A stretch of 64,000 bases of DNA from Phycisphaerae bacterium (GTDB lineage: Bacteria; Planctomycetota; Phycisphaerae; Sedimentisphaerales; Anaerobacaceae): contig JADHXR010000015.1 of NCBI GenBank assembly GCA_016782865.1, forward strand, positions 1-64,000, given 5' to 3'. A model generated the notes under the pieces. The model was given only the letters and a program-made list of their open reading frames with translations. It was not told the DNA's origin and ran no database searches. Below, in pieces: positions 50,215 through 59,630 of the stretch. Every line of letters starts with the position of its first letter. Within the stretch, counting starts at the first letter, position 1. Position numbers and translations under genes: made by a program.

Positions 50215-50285
50215 GATCGTCTCCTTATTTTTCCTATGTCCCCAGTTGAATTCAAACACCCGCTGATTATAACCCAGTCTGTTCC

Positions 50286-50658
50286 CTAAATCAATGGAAC
50301 CTTGCCCGGGACCGCTACGGGTCTGACCGGCAGATCGCCGAGTTCGTATTTTGCCGGCGAAAGGTCGAGCTTGGATTTCAGTGCCCATTTCCAACTTATC
50401 GCCCGGCCCGTGTAGGCGCTCATCCGGCCCAGGATGACGGTCATCGTGCTTTCAGCGAGCCTCTTGCATTCGTTTATAGGCTCACCCTGGCGAATGCTCT
50501 TGATCAGGTTCGCGCATTGAGCGACCTCGCCGCTGTGGATATTGTCCTCGTACCTATAGACTCTATTGCCCTTTGTGTTGCCAATGCTCCGGCCGAGACG
50601 GCAGCGCCGGCCTTCAACAAATCTCTCCGTGATATCTGTTTTGTTTTGTCTTTCATTT
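50286..50658 (-). pseudogene. Gfo/Idh/MocA oxidoreductase gene reduced to its two ends
   Basis: The ATG at 50658 encodes a Tat leader (MKDKTKQISRRDLLKAGAAV) very like that of the creatininase-type gene upstream. After about 32 codons the sequence passes into the C-terminus of a Gfo/Idh/MocA protein in another frame (YEDNIHSGEVAQCANLIKSI, INECKRLAESTMTVILGRMS, AISWKWALKSKLDLSPAKYE). An internal stretch of roughly 300 codons, with the NAD-binding domain, is missing, and the two ends are out of frame. Confidence 0.8.
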
Positions 50659-50790
50659 TCCATTCCTCTATTAACGTCGAATATCCGGATCACCAACAAG
50701 ATCACCGCGCCGAGATTATAAGCTGTCGACGTAGCTAATGCAATACGGGCAAAGGTCGGGTATTTATCCTGCGAAACAGTTCTGCAATTG

Positions 50791-51762
50791 TCAGAGTTTG
50801 GCTGCGCAGGCCTTGATTTCCTCGAAACGCTCGGCCGAGAGCAGTTTTCCATACTCGCGCATAGCGCTGCCGATATTGCGCCATGCCGTCCAGATGTTAC
50901 CCTTGCCTCTCGGCGCCGATATTTGCCTGGCCACCAGCGCGGCTTCGGCCTCGACGAAGCCGTCGAGCTTCTTATCGTCCCAGGTGGGCATATTACGCGC
51001 GAGCGTTGCAAGTCGTGAGACGATTGTTTCTGTGAGCAGTTTGCCGTCTTTGGCACAAGCCTCTCGTGGGTCACGTCCCCCGACGCCTTTGTGCGGCGGC
51101 TCGCCGAGAAGCGAAAGATCGACGGTGCCGGGATGAAGGTGCATCATGAGAGACGTTTCACCCCATCCGGCATGGTCGCCCGTGTAGTTGACATCTATCG
51201 CGAGCAGATACTCCGGCGTGCCGAGCACTGGGATCCCGAGGGCACGACTCATGCGCACCGCTGTTTCGCGGACGACGATCTGTTGTGCAGCGCCGTAGTG
51301 ACCGGTGAGCATGATGATCGCACGGAATCCATCACGGGCCATTTCCCGGCAGAGCTGTTCGAGCCAGGGGCGAAGGAGCCTGGAAAATACGTCAGCTTCC
51401 GGGTCCATAACGAAAGTGTGCGGCTGGTTTACCCCGCCGACACCGCCGTAAAGAGTGGGCGAGACCACCCCTCCGCCCCTCTGTGCCGCCCGGAGACAGA
51501 GCGCGTGGGCCTTCAGCGAGTCGACGCCAACCACATTGTGCACGCCATGCCATTCGATAGTTCCGAGCGGTTGGAATACCGTGGGACAGGCCTCTCGCGC
51601 CAGCACGATTTCCTTCGGGAGCAAGAACTCGAGCCGCACCTCGCGCTGAGCCGGCGTGGCGTCATCCATTCCATGTCCCGCCGAACCCGAGCCAAGCACG
51701 GCCGCAGCAGTCCCGGCTCTCAACACGTCTCTTCGTGACATCTGCCTCGTTTTGTCTTTCAT
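50791..51762 (-). CDS. Exported creatininase-family amidohydrolase-like protein
   Basis: The 323-residue protein starts at ATG 51762 (AAGGA eight bases upstream) with a Tat leader (MSRRDVLRAGTAAAVLG). Family metal-site motifs are present: LGTIEWHGVHNVVGVDSLKA, MLTGHYGAAQQ and DHAGWGETSLMM. The family includes creatinine amidohydrolase and F420 and mycofactocin maturation enzymes. The substrate here is unknown; exported members often accompany planctomycete glycan loci. It is followed by the decayed Gfo/Idh gene. Confidence 0.85.
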   Translation of the reverse strand: MKDKTRQMSRRDVLRAGTAAAVLGSGSAGHGMDDATPAQREVRLEFLLPKEIVLAREACPTVFQPLGTIEWHGVHNVVGVDSLKAHALCLRAAQRGGGVVSPTLYGGVGGVNQPHTFVMDPEADVFSRLLRPWLEQLCREMARDGFRAIIMLTGHYGAAQQIVVRETAVRMSRALGIPVLGTPEYLLAIDVNYTGDHAGWGETSLMMHLHPGTVDLSLLGEPPHKGVGGRDPREACAKDGKLLTETIVSRLATLARNMPTWDDKKLDGFVEAEAALVARQISAPRGKGNIWTAWRNIGSAMREYGKLLSAERFEEIKACAAKL

Positions 51763-51835
51763 CTTCAGTTCCTTCATAAATTGGTGAAAATCTGACTTGA
51801 CGCGGTCAACCTCTCCTCGTTGGTTTCGATCTTGT

Positions 51836-52645
51836 TCAAGGAAAAACGCCTGTAATTCGTGTCAGCTTGTCCGAACCGGCAATTTCTACGCCATCGGCAA
51901 AGACATGAAGGCCCCTTCCCTTGCCGTATTTCTCGCCGCTTCGATCCCACAGGATTGTAAGCGAGCGTCCATGATAGAGTACGTTATCAAGACAGAACCA
52001 GTCGCGCACATCATACTGCCAGTACAGTCCGTTCTCCAGGCCATGTCCCTTTGTCCATGTTTGGTAATCGCGAATAAAAGCATCCAGCAGTTTCACAACA
52101 AATCTCTCGTCCCGGTTCACGAGATATCGGCGGTAGAGAGCCCATGTCCCCCAGTTGCTGTACCGATGGAGATGTGGTTGCAGATCGCCCTGGTGACCCG
52201 TGTACCAGAAGCGGGCGTAATCGTCGATATATCGCTGGTCGCGCAGCCACGTGCCTTCGTAAATGTGATGGCCCAGCGCACAGCTTATCGTATTGTACTT
52301 GCCGCTGTGACTGACTTTGTCAAGAAACTCGGTGAAAACGAAGCCGTCCGGTGTCTCCTTCAAATGCTTGCGAAATGTCCACCATCGAAAATAGTAAATC
52401 TGTTCGAAACCCTTGTCGGGACAGTCAAAGAATGGGATATTCTCCCTCATCCACGCCCAGGACCTGTCGTTCGAAATGTGATTGACTATATTTTCCGGCT
52501 CCATCGTGTTAAAAAGGTCAACGTGATGCTCAAACGTGTCTGCATCAAGGACAAACATAGCATCATGTCGCCTTTGGACGCCAGCGGCGCTCGCGGCTGC
52601 CGCCACGAGAATGCATATCAACAGAAGAAACAGTTTCTTGACCAC
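51836..52645 (-). pseudogene. MGH1/GH63-like glycosidase gene with internal deletion
   Basis: The GTG at 52645 has GGGAGG just upstream and encodes a signal peptide (LFLLLICILVAAAASA). The first 220 residues match the N-terminal part of MGH1-like (alpha/alpha)6 glycosidases (YYFRWWTFRKHLKETPDGF, EGTWLRDQRYIDDYARFWY, GLENGLYWQYDVRDW). The last 50 residues match the far C-terminal end of such proteins (YHGRSLTILWDRSGEKYG, GLHVFADGVEIAGSDKL). The middle, probably several hundred residues including catalytic parts, has been removed, but the frame remains open. A shortened product may still be made; glycosidase activity is unlikely. Confidence 0.65.
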
Positions 52646-52722
52646 AGCAACCTCCCGGCATTCATCTGCAGTTTTCAGTCTTCTTTCGTTTGCGTCCCGG
52701 AGATCATATCTGCATCCCAGCC

Positions 52723-54750
52723 CTATCTAAGAGGCATCCAGACCGTCATCTCGGAATCGCCTCGATTGCCCCATGCGTAATAAGGGATCAGACAAACATT
52801 GATTTCTTTTGGCTCCTGTGGAGATATTCTGCGGTAGAGGGTCTTGCCCCATTTGCCTCCGGCAAAGGCGCGAGCCTTCCCCTCCAGGACAGTTATTCCT
52901 CCGAGCAACTCGGTGGTAAATTGGTTCAGGAACTTCGTCGAGGCAGAGACAGTCACGTCTTCTATTGCGACGTCGTTCGGCAGGTCGACCGATTCGAGGC
53001 AGTACACAATCGGCCCGCGGCGGATCGCAGCCTGATTCCGCGCCTCCTCGACGAGCGGGTGCGCTTCGAGCAATTGCACGGGCATGGGCAGAACAAGCTC
53101 GATCCGGTTGCCGGCCGACCATCTTCGTTTGATTTCGAAATACTGTTCTGATTCCAGATCATGGCCCACTGGCTTGCCGTTGACCGTCACACGCGAGCCA
53201 TTAGCCCAGCCGGGGATTCGCAGAAACAGCGAGATTTCCCTTTGTGGGGCATCCTCCACGGCAATACGAATCGTACCGTCCCACGGATAATCAGTTTGTT
53301 GTCTCAGTTTGATGGGTGTGCCGTCAGAAAGATGTGTGTCGAGCACGTTGCCGCCGTACAGGTTGATCCATACTCCCTCATCGGAGATGCTGTAGGCATA
53401 AGCAGAAACCTCGGCAAGGGTGCGCACGGTATTCGGCGGGCAGCAGAAACAGCCTATGTAAGGCTCGCGCTTACGTGACCAGCGTAATTCGAAGGGCAGA
53501 TCGTCCGCCTTCCGGAGCGGATTCGTATAGAAGAACTTCTTGCCGTCGAGACTGATGGTCGCCAGGATGCCGTTGTGGAGCGCCAGCTCGAGCAGATCGG
53601 CGAAGCGGGCCTGAGCCGTGACAGCCAGCATACGCCAATTCCATAAAACGAAACCGACCGCGGCGCACGATTCGTTGTAGGCCGTAACGTTGGGCAGTTC
53701 GTACGCTCTGCCGTAGGCCTGGTGCACAAGCTGGATCGATGAATGGGCCTTCGAGCCATCAGGAGAAGCGCCGTCGTAGAGCGCGCCGGTAGCTCCCGTG
53801 ACATACATCTTGCGATAGGCAACATCTCGCCAAATCTCCTCCAGGACGCTGAGCAAAGATTTGTCCCCTGTTTCGGCGTACACATCTGCGATGCCGGCAT
53901 AGAGATAGTTCGCTCTGACCGCATGCCCGACGGCTTGGGTTTGTTCGCGGAAGGGAATCCTGTCCTGATTGTGGTCCGTACCCTCCTCGGCCAGGTCGCG
54001 AATTTCGATCAGTCCCCTGGCCAATTCAAGATACCGCAGATCGCCAACGGTTCTGTACAGTTCCACAACACCCATGTAATGAGAAGGGCAGATGGCGTTG
54101 TTTGCCATGTTTCGGGGGGAGTTCTTGTAAGTTTTGTAAAGAAAGTCCGCCGCTTTTTTGGCAATATACAGCAGGTTGTCTTTGCCTGTGGAGCGATAAT
54201 GCGTGCAAGCGCAGGTCATCAAATGCCCCATGTTGTAGGTCTCGAAGTCCAGCCGATTTTGGAATTCACCGGTTTGAGAGAGCTGTTGCCGCTGAGATAT
54301 GATTACCGGCGTATGAATGTATCCGTCGTCACGTTGGGCTTTGCCGATGACTTCGATGATTCGATCCATCTGTCGATCCAGTTGTTCGTCTTGGGTCGTA
54401 GCATATACAAACGCGGCAGCTTCGAGCCATTTATAGAAGTCGCCGTCATGCCATTTAGGCCCTCTGTGTCTGCCTTGTTTCAGGCCCGCCGCCACCAGGA
54501 AGTTATCATACGCGTGGCTGATCTCCTGGTCCTGCAAGAGGCGCCACATGTTGGGGATCACGATTTCATGGCACCACTTGAACTTATCGGCCCAGAATCC
54601 GTCCGTCCACCGCACAGAATCGATATCAACGCTCCGCAGCTTGACATGGGGGCTCTTCGAGGTGTTCGTTATTCCCTTGCCCGCTCCGGCGACGGTGCCG
54701 GCCAGGCAAACAGTTATGACCAGGACATGGGTAGAGAGTGCTTTAGCCAT
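52723..54750 (-). CDS. GH127 beta-L-arabinofuranosidase-like glycoside hydrolase
   Basis: The 675-residue protein has a signal peptide (LSTHVLVITVCLAGTVAGA) from ATG 54750. The (alpha/alpha)6 barrel has the GH127 zinc/catalytic set: Glu and Cys in AYNESCAAVGFVLWNWRM and the double Cys in GCFCCPPNTVRTLAE. C-terminal beta-sandwich motifs include ISLFLRIPGWANGS and RRGPIVYCLE. GH127 members release terminal beta-L-arabinofuranose, and related families cleave other sugars of plant pectins. It lies 63 bp downstream of the GH78 gene and belongs to the same transcription unit. Confidence 0.9.
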   Translation of the reverse strand: MAKALSTHVLVITVCLAGTVAGAGKGITNTSKSPHVKLRSVDIDSVRWTDGFWADKFKWCHEIVIPNMWRLLQDQEISHAYDNFLVAAGLKQGRHRGPKWHDGDFYKWLEAAAFVYATTQDEQLDRQMDRIIEVIGKAQRDDGYIHTPVIISQRQQLSQTGEFQNRLDFETYNMGHLMTCACTHYRSTGKDNLLYIAKKAADFLYKTYKNSPRNMANNAICPSHYMGVVELYRTVGDLRYLELARGLIEIRDLAEEGTDHNQDRIPFREQTQAVGHAVRANYLYAGIADVYAETGDKSLLSVLEEIWRDVAYRKMYVTGATGALYDGASPDGSKAHSSIQLVHQAYGRAYELPNVTAYNESCAAVGFVLWNWRMLAVTAQARFADLLELALHNGILATISLDGKKFFYTNPLRKADDLPFELRWSRKREPYIGCFCCPPNTVRTLAEVSAYAYSISDEGVWINLYGGNVLDTHLSDGTPIKLRQQTDYPWDGTIRIAVEDAPQREISLFLRIPGWANGSRVTVNGKPVGHDLESEQYFEIKRRWSAGNRIELVLPMPVQLLEAHPLVEEARNQAAIRRGPIVYCLESVDLPNDVAIEDVTVSASTKFLNQFTTELLGGITVLEGKARAFAGGKWGKTLYRRISPQEPKEINVCLIPYYAWGNRGDSEMTVWMPLR

Positions 54751-54813
54751 GATTGTTTTCCAATCCGGATACCCGCTCTGAACGATCATTGAGACGACTA
54801 TTGGCAGATTGAT

Positions 54814-57726
54814 TCATAAACGAGAGCGAAATTCATATTCGCCGGAGCCGACTTCAAAAACGGCACGCCTGAGATTCTTTCTTGTTCCGTGGGCTGCTTC
54901 CACGCGCAAAAACGCAACACCCTGAGCTTGAACCGCTGGCTGGTTGTTTTCTGTCACCTCGTCGACGTCGGTTGTCGGTACGTGCACTTCGGCGGTCGTG
55001 TTCGGCGGCACGGTAATGCGCCAATGGAAGCCGCCGTCCTCGATTCGCCACCGGCTTTCGATTCGGCCGTGAATGCTGTCATAGTGTCCCGAGGCGGACG
55101 TCAGGTTGCCGACGGGTTCGGGCCTGAGCAGCAGGCGCTTGAATCCGACAGAATCCTGGGTCTGACTAATGCCGAGTATTGAATTCTGGAACCATTCCTG
55201 GATGTGGCCGAACATGCAGTGGTTCATCGACGAGCCCGGCTTGTCCCATCTTTCGGAAAGTGTCTTGAAGCCGAGTTCGAGCATGTGCCCGTAGCCCGGC
55301 GCATCGGTGCGATCGATCATTCGATAAACCACATCCGAGCGTCCGCCTTCGGCGAGCGCCTGCACCAGCATGCGGAAGCAGACCTCCCCTGTGCTCTGGC
55401 GATACTGTGCCTTTTCAAGTTTCGCAACCAGATTGGCCAGAACGTTTTCACGGTCCTCTTCGGGCACAAGGTCGAAATAAAGTGCCGTGGCCAGAGCCGC
55501 CTGAGACCCCGTGGCAACGGAGTGATTAGAGGGCTCATAATAGGCCGTGATAAAGTCATCTCGCACCCGCCGGGCGAGTTTGTCGAACTCCGCGGCGTCC
55601 GCTTTCTTACCCATTCTCTCGGCAACGCGCTTGACGATTCGAGCATTGTCATAAAGAAACGCCGTGGCGGGTAGTTCACCTGGTGTCAGTTGCGATGCGC
55701 CGCGGTGGCCGTGTTCCGGCGTCCAGTCGTACCAATCTCCCAGTCCCGGCTTGACCAGTCCTTGTTTGTTGCGCGTTGACGCGAGGTAGCGTGTGTATTG
55801 CTTCATCGTCTCATATTGCTGCTCTTCAATACCTTGATCGCCGTACCATTTGTATAGCAGGTTCGGCAACTGCACACACGCGCTTCCCCACTCGGGCGAT
55901 TCAAAGAACCCGCCCTTGAATCGCGTGTACTCCGGCGCTATATCCGGGACCATGCCGCTGTCCAGTTGGGACTCTGTTGTGTCACGGCAGATTTTTCGAT
56001 AGAGGCGATGGACGTCACGGTGGTAGAAAATCGACGGTCCCATCAAGTGCGACACTTCCAGCCAGCCCAGCTTCTCACGGTGCGGGCAGTCGGTGAGGAT
56101 GCTTTGCAGGTTGCTGCGTACCGAACGATCAATCATGGCATTGATATCGTTGAGCAGTGGGTTAGAGCATTCGAAACTGCCGACCGCAGCCGCGGAGCTT
56201 GTGAGAAATTCGCTGCCCGCCTCCAATAGCAGTGTTCGCCGCCCGCCGCTCTTAGAGGGTGTTTCAAAAGTTGCTCTGGCTTCGCCCGGCTGCAAAGCCC
56301 CATGGCTTTGTCGGCCTGCATCGACGATAGAACCAACATCGCCTGCTTCGGCCTTCGTGCCCTGGGGCTTTTCGCTCGGGCTCGGGCCGACGATCAACTT
56401 TTGAAACACCCTCTTAGCATCATCCGGACGCTCGGCACCGGAGATGTACAGGTACTGGAAGCTGAAATATGTGAAGCGGGGCCGAAAGACCTCTTCGCCC
56501 TCACCCTTGAGCGCAAACGTATAAACGTGACCTCCATTATGCAGCCACGGCTGCCCGCGTTTCTCGGCACAGGTGATAACTACCTGATTGCCGGCGGGCC
56601 CTCTCACCTTTATCAACGGCCGGGCAGACAAATTTGTTCCGCAGTCAATCTCGTATTGACCGTCCTCAAGACGTTGGATCGCCGCAGCGGGCAGGTAATC
56701 GGCCACCTTAACCGGCGGTGCGTACTGGGCCACAAGATTGCCACCGGGACCTTCGCAAATCCTTGGTCGGGACCATGCCCGGTCATCAAAACCCGGTTCG
56801 TCCCAGCCGGGCTGTTCTCGCCGGGCATCGTAGTCCTCACCGCCGAAGATGCAGGTGAATAGGATCGGCCCGGGCGAGCATTTCCACGTTTCGTCTGAAG
56901 CAATTATCTTGGTCGAGCCATCGGCGAAAGTGACGTGCACCCGGCAAATCAGTTTTGGGGGACCGAACGTGCCTTTGAACTTGGTGTAACGACCGCCAGG
57001 CACATTGTACATGCCGTTGCCGAGCATTACACCGATCACATTGTCGCCCGATTCCAGCATACCCGTTACGTCATATGAGCTATACAGGCACGTCTTACGA
57101 TAGTTCGTCCAGCCCGGATCCATCTCGTAATCCCCGACGCGCTCGCCGTTGACGCGTAACTCGTAGTGGCCCAATCCACATATATGAATTGTCGCGTGCC
57201 TGAGAGGTTTGCCAAGTCGAAATGATTTTCGAAAGATTGGCAGCGGATCTTTGTCGGTGCGATCAGCTCTGATCCACTTTGCCAGCCAATCATCATCGCA
57301 AAACAATCCCGTGACAAAGGTCGCAGGTTGGCTCCAATCTGTCGATTTCCCGCTCTCGTCCCATGTGCGAACAGTCCAGTGGTAGCGGCGTGATGATTCC
57401 AACGGCTTGCCACTGTACGCGATAGAATACGATTGGTCTGACCTGATCCGGCCACTATCCCAAAAGTCGGCTGTGCCAGCACCCAGAAGCTCACGGCTTG
57501 ACGCGACTCGAATCCGGTACGCCGACTGAATCACGCCTCGCCGTTCGGATTGCAGGCGCCATTGAAAGCTTGGCCTCGCCTTGCCAACGCCGACTGGATC
57601 CAGCCGGTGCTCGCAGCGAAGTCCGCTGACAGTCAGCTCATCGGCCGCAAAAGCCTTTCCATCATAGCTCAGGCCGGACAGGCCCAACCCGCCAAGTAAG
57701 ACTGCTGTTCTGAGTATTCTTATCAT
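54814..57726 (-). CDS. GH78 alpha-L-rhamnosidase carrying an in-frame MITE insertion
   Basis: The 970-residue protein starts at ATG 57726, overlapping the upstream stop by 4 bp. It has a signal peptide (ILRTAVLLGGLGLSGLSY). Domains: an N-terminal Fn3-like module (SYRIRVASSRELL, YHWTVRTWDESGKSTDWS), a beta-sandwich (GLGHYELRVNGERVGD, LGNGMYNVPGGRYT), then the (alpha/alpha)6 catalytic barrel (SILTDCPHREKLGWLE, ALATALYFDLVP). The C-terminal domain ends the protein. Residues about 438-491 are encoded by a small mobile element just before the barrel, where homologues read through directly. The enzyme removes terminal alpha-L-rhamnose, here probably from rhamnogalacturonan. Whether the insertion-bearing protein still folds is uncertain. 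Confidence 0.9.
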   Translation of the reverse strand: MIRILRTAVLLGGLGLSGLSYDGKAFAADELTVSGLRCEHRLDPVGVGKARPSFQWRLQSERRGVIQSAYRIRVASSRELLGAGTADFWDSGRIRSDQSYSIAYSGKPLESSRRYHWTVRTWDESGKSTDWSQPATFVTGLFCDDDWLAKWIRADRTDKDPLPIFRKSFRLGKPLRHATIHICGLGHYELRVNGERVGDYEMDPGWTNYRKTCLYSSYDVTGMLESGDNVIGVMLGNGMYNVPGGRYTKFKGTFGPPKLICRVHVTFADGSTKIIASDETWKCSPGPILFTCIFGGEDYDARREQPGWDEPGFDDRAWSRPRICEGPGGNLVAQYAPPVKVADYLPAAAIQRLEDGQYEIDCGTNLSARPLIKVRGPAGNQVVITCAEKRGQPWLHNGGHVYTFALKGEGEEVFRPRFTYFSFQYLYISGAERPDDAKRVFQKLIVGPSPSEKPQGTKAEAGDVGSIVDAGRQSHGALQPGEARATFETPSKSGGRRTLLLEAGSEFLTSSAAAVGSFECSNPLLNDINAMIDRSVRSNLQSILTDCPHREKLGWLEVSHLMGPSIFYHRDVHRLYRKICRDTTESQLDSGMVPDIAPEYTRFKGGFFESPEWGSACVQLPNLLYKWYGDQGIEEQQYETMKQYTRYLASTRNKQGLVKPGLGDWYDWTPEHGHRGASQLTPGELPATAFLYDNARIVKRVAERMGKKADAAEFDKLARRVRDDFITAYYEPSNHSVATGSQAALATALYFDLVPEEDRENVLANLVAKLEKAQYRQSTGEVCFRMLVQALAEGGRSDVVYRMIDRTDAPGYGHMLELGFKTLSERWDKPGSSMNHCMFGHIQEWFQNSILGISQTQDSVGFKRLLLRPEPVGNLTSASGHYDSIHGRIESRWRIEDGGFHWRITVPPNTTAEVHVPTTDVDEVTENNQPAVQAQGVAFLRVEAAHGTRKNLRRAVFEVGSGEYEFRSRL
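56256..56412. mobile_element. 157-bp MITE-like element inside the GH78 gene
   Basis: The element starts AGGGTGTTTCAAAAGTTG and ends with its exact reverse complement. It is flanked by the direct repeat CTTAG (56251-56255 and 56413-56417), consistent with a YTAR-type target as used by IS5-family elements. Element plus duplication add 162 bp, exactly 54 codons, with no stop in the GH78 frame. The interior is homologous to 22285-22444. Confidence 0.85.
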
Positions 57727-59630
57727 TCTTGCTCCCAGTCGGTGACGGTGTCGAGCCAGAACTGAATGAACTCCAGGGGGCCCGTGAATTCGGCGCCGGT
57801 CAATTGAATGACGTTGGAGTTTTCGGCAAAGTTGTGGAGGCATTTTCGGATGTAGGACCGATGCAGGCGCCGGCGGACAGGATGGTTCACATCGTAGAAT
57901 AGTACATCCAAATCATCCGTTAAACCTGGTCCGATTCTTCCCGGTACAAATCGTGTCACACCCTGCCCGAAGGATGGCGCCTCACTCGGGCGGATGTTGC
58001 CGCGCCACCAGGCCACGCCCGCGCTTCGGCCGGTGAACAACCGGCCGTCACAAGTCAACCACCCGTTTATCAGCGACAATTCCTTCTTGGCTCCAGATTC
58101 GGGCGTTTGAGATCGCTCGCCGGAGACTTCTTCCAGAGTCTTGGCGTCGCCGGCGTTTGCGGAGATGCTGTTTCGCTTTGACGCCTCAGCAATGTAACTT
58201 GCGAGCTGAGGTGCCGGCTTGCGCGAAGCAGTCGTCAGTTCAGCGGCTTGTTTGACTGTTGGATTTGTGGCGCTCGAAGTCGAAAACTGCATCAGTTGAA
58301 TACGCTTGGCCGCCTCGCTGCCCAAACGATCGGCCAGTTGTGAGAGATACAGACTTGCCGGTTTGACAAAGGAGTTCGAGTGGCGCCAGATACCGTCACC
58401 GGCGAATTCACCCCAGCAGCCGAAAGCCCAATTTCGGGCGGTCGGAGGATTCTCGCAGTTTACGACCGCCGCGCTGCATTGCCAGAGGACACTGTTGGCT
58501 GCCGCCCATCCGATGCCCTGGCCTTTGCTCTGTCGGTTGCATAGCCTTAGGGCGTTTCCTTCAATGTTAACGTTGTCGTAGAGGGTCCCGGACGCCCAGC
58601 TTTCGATGGGACCGCTGTCACGAGAGGGCGAACTCACCTGGCATTGCACGAAGGCATTGGGGCCGGCGGCACAGTGGCCCACAGAGAAATCGTGCCGTCC
58701 CTGTTGGGCCCAACAGTGCAGGAACAACGTCAACTGCCCCATGGTGAAGAATGTGTGCCGCCGATAGCCTCCGTTTTCCGAGACGGGCGACAACGATGCG
58801 CAATCCTGTACGGTGATCCATTTGCAGCTTTCCCAGAGGGCAACGGCCGAACCGGCAAAGTGTGCGAAGGTTACCTGTCTCACCCAGGCATTTTCGATGT
58901 TCTCCATTGTGAGGGCCATCCAGGAGTGAGCCTCGTCTTTGGGGTTGCCCGGTATGAAAGCAGACTCACATCGCAGGTTCTCAACGCCGACATGGCTGAT
59001 CCGACCGGGCCAGGAATAAGGTTGCAGAGAGCCGCCGCCGAACTGGGCTTCGATGGCGGTAGTGATGGGGGCATCGACCGCAATGCTGTCTTCGGTGACG
59101 GACGTGATCACACGATCCCAGAGAAGGTCACGTGAGCCAGGTTTCCAACCCCGCCAATTACCCAGGCCGCCGCCGAAGCGGGTCATGCCCAGCCGGTCAA
59201 TCCACTCCTCTGTGCTCGGGCGAACAATGTTCACCGTATCACCTACATTTAGCCCTTGCGTAGTACTCACGTGAAAGCTGCAAGCACCGACCGGGACGTA
59301 TTCATCTGTGATCCGGTAGCTCCTGCCAGATGGATTCGTCCGGTCATCGGCGCCGGCGATTCGGATGAGTGTTCGGCGGTCCTGACCTGCCGCGATCAGC
59401 ACGGTGCCATCCTCTCCCATACCCTGACCTCGCAACACAACACCTGGGGCGAACATCTTCAGACTCCCCAAAACCTCATACCGCCCCTTCAGCAGCAAAA
59501 CAGCACCGCGCATGCCGCTCATGTCCGCTGGGAGACTGGCGACGTAGTCAATCCCCCTCCTGGCCGCACCACACCGAGTGCTGGTGCTCGCGTTTGCCGG
59601 CTGTTGTGCCATTCGGTCTGTCCCCGTCAC
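57723..59630 (-). CDS. Parallel beta-helix polysaccharide-degradation protein, N-terminus lost
   Basis: The 635-residue frame starts at a GTG overlapping the pectate lyase stop (GTGA). The body matches large exported right-handed beta-helix proteins of pectin loci: RGAVLLLKGRYEVLGSLKM, GVVLRGQGMGEDGTVL, ISHVGVENLRCESAF, WVRQVTFAHFAGSAVALWE. The usual signal peptide and the segment GDGxTDDTxAIQ are missing. The first 30 residues instead read TSTRCGAARRGIDYVAS, suggesting a deletion near the 5' end. It may not be exported. It probably acted on or bound galacturonan chains, judged by its operon. It overlaps GH78 by 4 bp. Confidence 0.75.
   Translation of the reverse strand: MTGTDRMAQQPANASTSTRCGAARRGIDYVASLPADMSGMRGAVLLLKGRYEVLGSLKMFAPGVVLRGQGMGEDGTVLIAAGQDRRTLIRIAGADDRTNPSGRSYRITDEYVPVGACSFHVSTTQGLNVGDTVNIVRPSTEEWIDRLGMTRFGGGLGNWRGWKPGSRDLLWDRVITSVTEDSIAVDAPITTAIEAQFGGGSLQPYSWPGRISHVGVENLRCESAFIPGNPKDEAHSWMALTMENIENAWVRQVTFAHFAGSAVALWESCKWITVQDCASLSPVSENGGYRRHTFFTMGQLTLFLHCWAQQGRHDFSVGHCAAGPNAFVQCQVSSPSRDSGPIESWASGTLYDNVNIEGNALRLCNRQSKGQGIGWAAANSVLWQCSAAVVNCENPPTARNWAFGCWGEFAGDGIWRHSNSFVKPASLYLSQLADRLGSEAAKRIQLMQFSTSSATNPTVKQAAELTTASRKPAPQLASYIAEASKRNSISANAGDAKTLEEVSGERSQTPESGAKKELSLINGWLTCDGRLFTGRSAGVAWWRGNIRPSEAPSFGQGVTRFVPGRIGPGLTDDLDVLFYDVNHPVRRRLHRSYIRKCLHNFAENSNVIQLTGAEFTGPLEFIQFWLDTVTDWEQE

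Noticed and set aside
53743-54792. 349-codon open frame on the plus strand
   Set aside because: Antisense to the GH127 gene with its zinc-site motifs.
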